Assembly (NCBI GenBank): GCA_026193355.1
Contig: JAPHTL010000215.1
Location: 1-27,733, forward strand
DNA from: Rhodospirillales bacterium
GTDB lineage: Bacteria > Pseudomonadota > Alphaproteobacteria > Rhodospirillales > JAPHTL01
DNA: 27,733 nucleotides
Direction: 5' to 3'
In this document: one piece after another, positions 15,497 to 21,973 of the stretch
Position numbering within the stretch: the stretch's first letter is position 1
Layout of the letters: the number at the start of each line of letters is the position of its first letter
Position numbers and translations under genes: made by a program
The notes under the pieces: generated by a model
What the model saw: only the letters and a program-made list of their open reading frames with translations
What the model was told of the DNA's origin: nothing
The model's database searches: none

Positions 15497-16513
15497 ATGC
15501 CCGAATCCCCCCAGCAAACAGATGTCGCCATCATCGGCGCAGGGCCGACCGGCCTGTTCGCCGTATTTGAATGCGGGATGCTGGGCCTGAAATGCCACGT
15601 CGTTGATGTGCTGGATATGGTGGGCGGGCAGCTTTCCGCCCTTTACCCGGAAAAACCGATTTACGACATTCCCGGTCATCCCGAAATTCTGGCCGCCGAT
15701 CTGGTTACAAAGCTGGAAGCCCAGGCCGCGCCTTTTGATCCCGTTTATCATTTCGGTCAGCAGGTTGTGTCCCTGACGCCCTCGGGCGATCGCTGGGTTC
15801 TGGAAACGAGCACCGGCGCCCGCATCGACGCCCGCGCCGTGATCGTGGCGGCCGGGGTTGGCGCATTTGGACCCAACCGCCCGCCGATGGACCGGCTGGA
15901 GGAGTTCGAAGGCACCAGCGTTTTCTATCTTGTGAAGCGGCGCGAGGATTTCAGGGGCAAGCGCGTGGTTATCGCGGGCGGCGGCGATTCGGCGGTCGAC
16001 TGGGCGATTTCGCTGGCCGAGGTCGCCGAACATGTCGCCATCATCCACCGGCGGCCCAAATTCCGCGCCGCACCCGAAAGCGTTTCGCGGATGAACAAAC
16101 TGGCCGAGGAGGGCAAGCTGGACATCGTCGTGCCCTATCAGCCCACGGGCCTTGAAGGCGCGGACGGACAGCTGAACACCGTGCTTGTTGCCGACCTCGA
16201 CGGAAACGAGCGGCGGCTCGATGCCGATGTCTTTCTGCCCTTCTACGGCTTGTCCATGAACCTTGGGCCAATCGCCGAATGGGGGCTGAATCTGGACGAG
16301 AACCACATCACCGTCGATCCATCCACCTGCGCGACCAGTCTTCCGGGCATTTTCGCCATCGGTGATATCGCGCGCTACCCCGGCAAACTCAAACTGATCC
16401 TTTGCGGCTTTGCCGAGGCCGCCACCGCCTCTCACGCCATCCATCCCCTTGTGCATCCTGACGCCGCGCTGCATTTCGAATATTCGACCACCAAGGGAAA
16501 GCCGGGTTCATGA
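15497..16513 (+). CDS. Thioredoxin-reductase-like ferredoxin--NADP(+) reductase
   Basis: A 338-residue flavoprotein that exchanges electrons between NADPH and ferredoxin or flavodoxin. The FAD-binding site is VAIIGAGPTG (10-19). QLSALYPEKPIYDIPGHPEI is the diagnostic segment of the TrxR-like FNR class (YumC type). The NADPH-binding site is VVIAGGGDSAVDWA (157-170), and the C-terminal GIFAIGDIARYPGKLKLI closes the FAD site. There is no CxxC redox pair, which separates it from thioredoxin reductase. The start is set by GGAGG at 15486-15490, six bases before the ATG; the open frame further upstream has no such site. The gene is followed after 21 bases by a dihaem cytochrome gene, so both may be one transcript. 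Confidence 0.93.
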   Translation: MPESPQQTDVAIIGAGPTGLFAVFECGMLGLKCHVVDVLDMVGGQLSALYPEKPIYDIPGHPEILAADLVTKLEAQAAPFDPVYHFGQQVVSLTPSGDRWVLETSTGARIDARAVIVAAGVGAFGPNRPPMDRLEEFEGTSVFYLVKRREDFRGKRVVIAGGGDSAVDWAISLAEVAEHVAIIHRRPKFRAAPESVSRMNKLAEEGKLDIVVPYQPTGLEGADGQLNTVLVADLDGNERRLDADVFLPFYGLSMNLGPIAEWGLNLDENHITVDPSTCATSLPGIFAIGDIARYPGKLKLILCGFAEAATASHAIHPLVHPDAALHFEYSTTKGKPGS

Positions 16514-16534
16514 CCCGAAGGAGCGAGTAATCCG

Positions 16535-17242
16535 ATGGATCGCAGTGAACGACGCGCAAGACAGGACTTGAAACTGCTGCTTGCCCTTGTTGCGATTCTT
16601 GTGGGGTCGTTGTCCATTCTTTCAAGCGCCATGGCCGGAAATGCGAACCGCGGATCGGAATTGGCGACAGCCTGCGTTGAATGCCACGGGCAGGATGGTG
16701 TCGGACAAAAGCCCGAGGTTCCCAATCTTGCCGGACAGAACGAGACCTACCTTCTGCGGCAGCTCAACAATTTCAAGTCCGCCGTATGGGTCGGCGAAAC
16801 GACAACCGCCGCCGAAGGCGACGGGTGGCGTGGATTCGCCACCGTTTACGAACGGGTGCACCCGATAATGGGAGTGATGGCGGCGTCTTTCGATGCGCGG
16901 GCGCTGGCCGATCTGGCCGCCCATTTTTCATCTCTTTCATGCCATTCCAGCAGAGCCGGGGAGCAGGCGGAACCGGATCCAGCCCCCGCCCGAACAGCGC
17001 GTTGCGAATCCTGCCACGGGGTGTCGGGACAAAGCGACAATGACAACATCCCCAATCTTGCCGGTCAGAACCGCACGTATCTGTTCAATCAGATTACGAG
17101 TTTTCAGCGATCCGTCCGTGGCGCGGAGCCGCAACCAGGCGTCCACCGTTTGCACCCCGTGATGGGACGGCAAGCCGTCCTGCTGAATGAGGATGAAATG
17201 GCGAAGCTTGCCGATTATTACGCAAGCCTTCCCTGCCGGTAA
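16535..17242 (+). CDS. Dihaem cytochrome c, cytochrome c4-like
   Basis: A 235-residue periplasmic electron carrier. Residues about 12-34 form a signal peptide or uncleaved anchor ending in SSAMA. Two haem-binding motifs are CVECH (47-51) and CESCH (157-161), each followed by a PNLAGQN-TYL segment, so the protein is an internal duplication of one cytochrome domain. Candidate axial methionines are Met112 in HPIMG and Met210 in HPVMG. This layout is that of cytochrome c4, which passes electrons to terminal oxidases, often cbb3 type. The AAGGAG ribosome-binding site lies about 11 bases before the ATG, slightly far. It follows the ferredoxin reductase gene by 21 bases. The products work in different compartments, so a direct electron path is unlikely; common regulation is more plausible. 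No terminator was seen in the 18 bases before the next convergent gene. Confidence 0.92.
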   Translation: MDRSERRARQDLKLLLALVAILVGSLSILSSAMAGNANRGSELATACVECHGQDGVGQKPEVPNLAGQNETYLLRQLNNFKSAVWVGETTTAAEGDGWRGFATVYERVHPIMGVMAASFDARALADLAAHFSSLSCHSSRAGEQAEPDPAPARTARCESCHGVSGQSDNDNIPNLAGQNRTYLFNQITSFQRSVRGAEPQPGVHRLHPVMGRQAVLLNEDEMAKLADYYASLPCR

Positions 17243-17260
17243 CACCGCCTCGCTGGAAAA

Positions 17261-17371
17261 TCAGCCTTTCTGCCCGGACTTCTTGTAAAGCCAGATGGCC
17301 AGACCGCCGATAACTGCCGTCGAGACGACGACGACGACCATGGCGTACGCGAAACCTTCTTCAAAGCTCAT
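17261..17371 (-). CDS. 36-residue single-helix membrane protein, unknown function
   Basis: This short frame (MSFEEGFAYAMVVVVV..., ending KKSGQKG) has every mark of a real small gene. An acidic N-terminus precedes a hydrophobic helix from about 8 to 29 (YAMVVVVVSTAVIGGLAIWLY) and a Lys-rich C-terminal tail, which by the positive-inside rule puts the N-terminus in the periplasm. A GGGGGG ribosome-binding site stands 5 bases before the ATG, and a sigma70-like promoter (17407-17434) gives a short leader. It converges on the cytochrome c4 gene with 18 bases between. Size and shape recall accessory subunits of oxidases such as CcoQ or CydX, but there is no sequence match I can claim. Function is unknown. 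Confidence 0.7.
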   Translation of the reverse strand: MSFEEGFAYAMVVVVVSTAVIGGLAIWLYKKSGQKG

Positions 17372-17406
17372 GACTGCCCCCCAAATCCATGTTCAAAGTG
17401 GGGGTG

Positions 17407-17434
17407 ATTATGCGTTGAATAAAACCAATTTCAA
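17407..17434 (-). promoter_or_regulatory. Sigma70-like promoter for the 36-residue membrane protein
   Basis: On the minus strand TTGAAA (17429-17434) is separated by 16 bases from CATAAT (17407-17412). Each hexamer matches the consensus at 5 of 6 positions, the best promoter seen in the window. The -10 lies 35 bases before the ATG at 17371, giving a leader of roughly 28 bases with a strong ribosome-binding site. The region is clearly more AT-rich than its surroundings. Confidence 0.6.
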
Positions 17435-17441
17435 TATTGAA
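17430..17441. promoter_or_regulatory. Perfect 12-bp palindrome over the -35 box, possible operator
   Basis: TTCAATATTGAA is a perfect palindrome that overlaps five bases of the -35 element of the small membrane protein promoter. A third half-site, TTGAA at 17415-17419, lies inside the spacer. The arrangement resembles an operator that a dimeric regulator could use to block or aid polymerase. It does not match the FNR consensus TTGAT-N4-ATCAA. AT-rich palindromes can occur by chance, so this is a candidate only. Confidence 0.35.
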
Positions 17442-17467
17442 GTGCGGCGCAGGAAGGGAATATCGCC

Positions 17468-17854
17468 TCAGATCACGTAGTCTTGAGATTCGAAGCGTGT
17501 ACCCTCGGTGACATAGCCGGCCTCACTCCAGGCCTTCATCCCGCCCGTCATGTTGACAAGGCCTTCGACGCCCGCTTCCTGAAGCTGCTTTCCAGCCGCC
17601 AGCGATCGCTTGCCCACCGCGCAGATCAGAACGATTTTCCTGCCCGTCAACGGCGGGAAAAAGTTCGTATCCAGGAAAGACAGCGGCAGAAGGAAAGCGC
17701 CTGGAATGTGTTCGAATTCATATTCATGCGTTTCGCGAACATCAAGAAGGATGACATCGCCCGCATCGCGCAGGCGACGCACCGCCGCCGGAGGGGCTTC
17801 TTCGATTCCAGCCACGGGAGGAACTGTTGCCGTATCGAGTGCCGGAACGCTCAT
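17468..17854 (-). CDS. Single-domain rhodanese
   Basis: A 128-residue rhodanese-fold sulfurtransferase. The domain starts with an AAVRRLRDAGDVILLDVRE segment, has HEYEFEHIPGAFLLPLS, and bears the active Cys78 in the loop ICAVGKRS, which fits the six-residue loop of thiosulfate or persulfide sulfurtransferases. NMTGGMKAWSEAGY is the usual C-terminal segment. There is no signal peptide, so it acts in the cytoplasm. GGAGAAG precedes the ATG at a suitable distance. The gene lies between the 36-residue membrane protein and the DivL-like kinase on the same strand and has a promoter candidate of its own. Its sulfur donor and acceptor are unknown. Confidence 0.92.
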   Translation of the reverse strand: MSVPALDTATVPPVAGIEEAPPAAVRRLRDAGDVILLDVRETHEYEFEHIPGAFLLPLSFLDTNFFPPLTGRKIVLICAVGKRSLAAGKQLQEAGVEGLVNMTGGMKAWSEAGYVTEGTRFESQDYVI

Positions 17855-17904
17855 CGTCTTCTCCAGGAAACAGGGCGCAGCACATAACGCGCCGTATGGG
17901 CTTC

Positions 17905-17957
17905 TTTATGCCCCCGGAAAAACCTAATTGCAACAGTAAAATTAAATTAATTAACAA
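17905..17957 (-). promoter_or_regulatory. Candidate promoter with AT-rich UP-like element before the rhodanese gene
   Basis: On the minus strand TTGCAA (17928-17933) and CATAAA (17905-17910) are 17 bases apart; each matches consensus at 4 of 6 positions. Directly upstream, 17934-17957 is almost pure A/T and could serve as an UP element for RNA polymerase alpha. The -10 lies about 50 bases before the rhodanese ATG. The divL-like stop codon begins at 17961, so the whole element fits between the two genes. Confidence 0.4.
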
Positions 17958-17958
17958 A

Positions 17959-20268
17959 TTACGAAGGTAATATACACCGCACCGTGGTGCCCTTGTTGGG
18001 CGCAGAGCGAAGGTTGACCGTCCCGCCGTGCAGTTCGATGAACCGTTTGACAAGCGTCAGGCCAAGCCCGGCCCCCGTTTGGTGCCGGTCCGCCGTCTCG
18101 CCACGCTGGAAGCCTTCGAAGACGCGTTCCTGATCGGAAAGGGGAATGCCGACGCCTGTATCGCTTACCGAAATTGTCACCTGGCCGTCTTCCCTATACC
18201 CGCTCAACCTTACCTCGCCACCCGACGGGGTGAACTTCACGGCATTGCTGAGCAGATGGTAAAGCACCTGCTTCAGGCGTTTCTCATCGGCGACGACCCA
18301 GCCGATTTCCGGCGAGCAATCGAATTCGAGGTCGAGCCCCCGTTGTTTGGCCCGTTCGCGAATAAGGCCCAGCACCCCGGCCATGACCGCATGCAGGTCG
18401 ACGGTATCCAGTTCAAGGTGCATCTGGCCTGCCTCGATGGTGGTCAGGTCAATGATATCGCCCAGCATGGTGACCATGCCGTTCGCCGCCTCGCGGATGC
18501 CGCGACCATATTCCTTCTGACGCGCGTTCAGGGTTCCGAAATATTCCTCCGCCAGAAGTTCGGCGAATCCGAGGATGGTGTTCAGCGGTGTGCGCAGCTC
18601 GTAGGACAGATTGGCAATGAATTCCGAACGAAGACGGTCCGCACCGGAAAGGGCCTCGGCCCTTTCGCGCAACGCACGCTCGACCTGCGCACTATCCGTC
18701 ACATCAAGATAACTGAGCAGCACCCCGCCATCGGGCAACGGAACGGCGGCATAATCCAGAATGGTGTCATCCGTGCGTTCCAGTCGACCCGTCACCGTAT
18801 CGCGGCTCATGAAACGCCCGACCATGGTATCGCGAATCGACGACCAGTCAGCATCCCCCGCGCGATAGAAGCCACGGGTGATATCGACCAGTTCCGCCAG
18901 ATGGGGCTGTTCGGGGAGGTCGGCATCCTCCAGCCCCCACAGCGTGATGAACGCGGGATTGCAGAGCTCCAGCCTGCCATCGCTGCCGAACACGGCGATG
19001 CCCTCGTAAAGATTGTCCAGCGTTTCCCGCTGCACGGCGGTCAGAACCTGATAGGAGCTTTCCAGTTCAAGCCGCTCGCTCACGTCCTCGTCGTTGAAGA
19101 TCACACCACCTGATGGGTGAGGGGCGACGAGGCGGCGCACAGAGGTCCCGTCCGGCAGATGCAACAGCATATCCTGCGGTTCGGCCAGCGAATCGAAAAG
19201 TCGCAATTGCTCTTCGCGATAGGCGCGGAAATCGGCGACCTCCGGCAGTCGCCGGTTCTCGCGCAGGCGCGCCAGAATATCGCCATAGGCCGGTTTCTTT
19301 CCAAGCCAGACGGGATCCAGTCGCCATAATTCGGCAAAGGCGGCATTTGCATAGCGAAGGCCCCCGTCCCGACCAAACACCGCAACGCCGGTGGTCAAAC
19401 CGGACAGCACCGCGAATTCCGCATCCCCGTTTCCACCGGCGTCTCCATTGGCCACCGGTGCGACGCCCCGTGGCAGGGCGAACCCCGCCGTGCCGAGACC
19501 GTCATTGAGCGGAACCTCGGTCACATCGTAGGCGACCTTCCGGCCCTTGATGGTCAGCAGACGGGTTTCCGTCACCGCGCGCGCTTCCGTCACCGCGCAG
19601 GCGGCGAGGTCGCGGGATGGGTCCCCCTCCGGGCAAGCCCGGTTGGCAAACGACATGGCGAGATGGGTGTCGCGCAACCAGACGGGGACGCTCATTGCTT
19701 CGGCAAGACTTCTAAAGCGGCTGCCTTCGGATGGTATCCGCGCGCCGTCCTCGCGCCCGATGTGGCGTTCCAGCATGACCTGGCCAAGGGCGCCGATGCT
19801 GTCGCTGACGTCACGCATCCAGAGGTAATCGGCAAGCGGACGGCCACGCGGCGTCAGGGAACGCGTACCCATGGCCTGAACCATCCGGCTGCTGTCCGAA
19901 ATGGGCAAAAGAATCTCGAACGCCCGTCCCTCGCCCCGCAACCCCTGGATCGAACGATCAAGACGACGGGCGATAACCGGATCGAAACGTTCAAGGATGT
20001 CGCCATAGGTGGCGTCGGTGCCGGCCTGAAGGTTTAGGAGAACCGCCATCCTCGGCGAACAGCTTTCCGCCCCGGTTTCCGCATCGAAACGGTACAGGCC
20101 ATCGGCCAGGCCTTCGAAGGTGCCCTGGAACAGGTCAACGGAATCTTCCAGGGCCGCGCGTGAACGTTCCGTCTCGCGCAGACGACGGCGCTGACGGATG
20201 AAGAACGGCGCCGCCGCCGCAACCGTCACCAGCACACCGCCAGCCAGCGCCAACAAGACGTTGCTCAT
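17959..20268 (-). CDS. divL: DivL-like PAS sensor kinase with Tyr in place of the phospho-accepting His
   Basis: A 769-residue membrane-anchored kinase-like protein. One N-terminal transmembrane segment (about 4-24) is followed by a basic and coiled stretch and several PAS-like regions (about 45-150, 185-260, 290-390, 415-525). The dimerisation helix carries FIANLSYELRTPLNTI (550-565), where Tyr556 stands at the usual His; the codon at 18601-18603 is clearly TAC on the coding strand. The ATPase domain looks complete: N-box HLLSNAVKFTPSGG, G1 VSDTGVGIP, and G2 GAGLGLTLVKRF. In Caulobacter, DivL has the same His-to-Tyr change and steers the CckA-CtrA cell-cycle relay as a pseudokinase that senses DivK. 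Orthology is supported by this residue, the length and the place next to ahcY; function is inferred. The gene lies after an ahcY terminator and seems to have its own promoter. Confidence 0.87.
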   Translation of the reverse strand: MSNVLLALAGGVLVTVAAAAPFFIRQRRRLRETERSRAALEDSVDLFQGTFEGLADGLYRFDAETGAESCSPRMAVLLNLQAGTDATYGDILERFDPVIARRLDRSIQGLRGEGRAFEILLPISDSSRMVQAMGTRSLTPRGRPLADYLWMRDVSDSIGALGQVMLERHIGREDGARIPSEGSRFRSLAEAMSVPVWLRDTHLAMSFANRACPEGDPSRDLAACAVTEARAVTETRLLTIKGRKVAYDVTEVPLNDGLGTAGFALPRGVAPVANGDAGGNGDAEFAVLSGLTTGVAVFGRDGGLRYANAAFAELWRLDPVWLGKKPAYGDILARLRENRRLPEVADFRAYREEQLRLFDSLAEPQDMLLHLPDGTSVRRLVAPHPSGGVIFNDEDVSERLELESSYQVLTAVQRETLDNLYEGIAVFGSDGRLELCNPAFITLWGLEDADLPEQPHLAELVDITRGFYRAGDADWSSIRDTMVGRFMSRDTVTGRLERTDDTILDYAAVPLPDGGVLLSYLDVTDSAQVERALRERAEALSGADRLRSEFIANLSYELRTPLNTILGFAELLAEEYFGTLNARQKEYGRGIREAANGMVTMLGDIIDLTTIEAGQMHLELDTVDLHAVMAGVLGLIRERAKQRGLDLEFDCSPEIGWVVADEKRLKQVLYHLLSNAVKFTPSGGEVRLSGYREDGQVTISVSDTGVGIPLSDQERVFEGFQRGETADRHQTGAGLGLTLVKRFIELHGGTVNLRSAPNKGTTVRCILPS

Positions 20269-20335
20269 CCCTGTCCCTGCGAAAGGTCGTGCGGCATAAG
20301 AACCGTGACGCCCCTGTTGTCGAGAATCCCCATTA

Positions 20336-20371
20336 CGTCCGCATGGTACGGACGCCGAAGTAAAGGGACAA
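20336..20371 (-). promoter_or_regulatory. Candidate divL promoter with a dyad flanking the -10
   Basis: On the minus strand TTGTCC (20366-20371) and TACCAT (20343-20348) are 17 bases apart; each matches consensus at 4 of 6. A 6-bp inverted repeat CGTCCG / CGGACG (20336-20354) with a 7-base centre encloses the -10, like an operator placed over the start site. The leader would be about 65 bases long. No TTAA-N7-TTAA CtrA box is present here. Confidence 0.35.
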
Positions 20372-20379
20372 GAGGCAGA

Positions 20380-20420
20380 AGAAAAAGGAAGGGCGGAGGG
20401 ACGGGTTCACCGCCCCTCCG
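20380..20420 (-). terminator. Rho-independent terminator of ahcY
   Basis: On the minus strand, 14 bases after the ahcY stop, the arms CGGAGGGGCGG and CCGTCCCTCCG form an 11-bp stem with one G-T pair and a 5-base loop (20394-20420). CCCTTCCTTTTT follows as a T-rich tail. This should end the ahcY transcript and separate it from divL. Confidence 0.85.
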
Positions 20421-20434
20421 TGTGCTGTGTATTC

Positions 20435-21841
20435 CTAGTAACGGTAATCGTCGCCCTTGAACGGACCATTGACCGGAACGCCGATGTAATCGGCCTGCGC
20501 CTGCGACAGCTTCGAAAGCGTGACGCCGAGCTTGGCCAGATGCAGCATCGCCACTTTTTCGTCGAGATGCTTGGGCAGGACGTAGACCTTCTTTTCGTAC
20601 TTCCCGTCCGCGTTGTTGGCGAAAAGTTCAATCTGCGCCAGCACCTGATTGGTGAACGAGGCGCTCATCACGAAGCTGGGGTGGCCGGTGGCGCAACCGA
20701 GGTTCACCAGACGGCCTTCGGCCAGCATGATGATCCGATGGCCATCGGGGAAAGCGATTTCGTCCACCTGCGGCTTGATGTTGTTCCACGTCAGGTTCTT
20801 CAACGCGGCGACCTGGATCTCGTTGTCGAAGTGGCCGATGTTGCAAACGATGGCGCGGTCCTTCATGGCCCGCATGTGGTCGACGGTGATCACGTCCTTG
20901 TTGCCGGTGGTGGTGACGAAGATGTCGCCCTGCGGCGCGGCCTGCTCCATGGTCACGATCTCGAAGCCTTCCATCGCCGCCTGAAGCGCGCAGATGGGAT
21001 CGATTTCGGTCACCAGAACGCGGCAGCCAGAGGCGCGCAACGATTCGGCGGAGCCCTTGCCGACGTCGCCGTAACCGGCGACGACCGCCACCTTGCCCGC
21101 CATCATGACGTCGGTGGCCCGGCGAATGCCGTCCACCAGCGATTCACGGCAGCCATACTTGTTGTCGAACTTGGACTTGGTGACGCTGTCGTTGACGTTG
21201 ATCGCCGGGAACAGCAACGTCCCCTTCTTCTGCATCTCGTAAAGGCGATGCACGCCGGTCGTCGTCTCTTCGGTCACGCCCATGATCTCGGCGCCGGCCT
21301 TCGAATACCATGCCGGATCCTTGGCGATATGCGCCTTGATGGACGCGAACAGGATTTCCTCTTCCTCGCTGCCCGGATTGTCGAGGACCGAAAGATCCTT
21401 CTCGGCGTCCTTGCCGAGATGAAGCAACAGCGTCGCATCACCGCCGTCGTCGAGGATCATGTTGGGAACGCCGCCGCCGGTCCATTCGAACAGCCGGTGC
21501 GTATAGTCCCAGTATTCCTCCAGCGTTTCGCCCTTGTGGGCGAAAACCGGGATGCCTGCGGCGGCGATGGCCGAAGCGGCGTGATCCTGGGTCGAGAAAA
21601 TGTTGCACGACACCCAGCGGATATCGGCGCCGAGATCCCGCAGTGTTTCGATCAGCACACCCGTCTGGATCGTCATGTGCAGCGATCCGGCGATGCGCGC
21701 GCCCTTGAGCGGCTTCTTCGCACCGTATTCCTCGCGCAGGGCCATCAGGCCGGGCATTTCGGTTTCGGCAAGGTCAAGCTCCTTGCGGCCCCAGCCGGCG
21801 AGGCCGATATCGGCAACCTTGTAATCGTTGAAGTCACTCAT
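20435..21841 (-). CDS. ahcY: Adenosylhomocysteinase (S-adenosylhomocysteine hydrolase)
   Basis: A 468-residue NAD-dependent cytoplasmic enzyme that splits S-adenosylhomocysteine into homocysteine and adenosine, relieving product inhibition of methyltransferases. Visible hallmarks are GSLHMTIQTGVLIETL, the CNIFSTQDHAA active-site region (79-89), the NVNDSVTKSKFDN substrate segment, the NAD site VVAGYGDVGKGSAE (253-266), and the C-terminal KGDDYRY that closes the partner subunit's NAD site. The length, with an insert near 145-185, is that of the proteobacterial long form. It follows enzyme I by 132 bases and ends in a strong terminator. I looked for a SAH riboswitch in that gap and could not recognise one. 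The AAGGAG ribosome-binding site is 11 bases from the ATG, with an overlapping tiny frame described separately. Confidence 0.97.
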   Translation of the reverse strand: MSDFNDYKVADIGLAGWGRKELDLAETEMPGLMALREEYGAKKPLKGARIAGSLHMTIQTGVLIETLRDLGADIRWVSCNIFSTQDHAASAIAAAGIPVFAHKGETLEEYWDYTHRLFEWTGGGVPNMILDDGGDATLLLHLGKDAEKDLSVLDNPGSEEEEILFASIKAHIAKDPAWYSKAGAEIMGVTEETTTGVHRLYEMQKKGTLLFPAINVNDSVTKSKFDNKYGCRESLVDGIRRATDVMMAGKVAVVAGYGDVGKGSAESLRASGCRVLVTEIDPICALQAAMEGFEIVTMEQAAPQGDIFVTTTGNKDVITVDHMRAMKDRAIVCNIGHFDNEIQVAALKNLTWNNIKPQVDEIAFPDGHRIIMLAEGRLVNLGCATGHPSFVMSASFTNQVLAQIELFANNADGKYEKKVYVLPKHLDEKVAMLHLAKLGVTLSKLSQAQADYIGVPVNGPFKGDDYRY

Positions 21842-21858
21842 GACGCGTCATTCTCCTT
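21840..21858 (-). promoter_or_regulatory. Unusual ahcY translation start: palindrome with overlapping 5-codon frame
   Basis: The Shine-Dalgarno AAGGAG (21853-21858) lies 11 bases before the ahcY ATG, longer than usual. Between them another ATG begins the palindrome ATGACGCGTCAT (21840-21851), and the ahcY ATG starts on its last two bases. The upstream ATG opens a 5-codon frame whose TGA falls inside the second and third ahcY codons. It sits only one base from the Shine-Dalgarno, so initiation there should be poor. Confidence 0.45.
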
Positions 21859-21973
21859 AGGAAGGTCTTCCATCGATATGTGTCGGGTGTCCCCGCCCGG
21901 CAACCCAAAAAGGGGGGTTTAGCAGCAGGACAGGAAGGCGGCAAGCCCGTTCCCACCGCCGGATTGAGATGCC

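Noticed and set aside
17941..17956. TTAA repeats resembling a CtrA box at the end of the divL-like gene
   Set aside because: The spacing between TTAA elements is 5, not 7, and the site lies at the gene's 3' end in a plain A/T tract.
20420..21922. 500-codon open frame antisense to ahcY on the plus strand
   Set aside because: Long antisense frames are expected in GC-rich coding DNA; the ahcY protein on the other strand is unmistakable, and this frame shows no family motif.
21842..21973. Possible SAH riboswitch before ahcY
   Set aside because: Some hairpin-forming sequence (GGCGG / CCGCC and AACCC / GGGTT) exists, but the conserved SAH-riboswitch core could not be recognised; a covariance-model search would decide.
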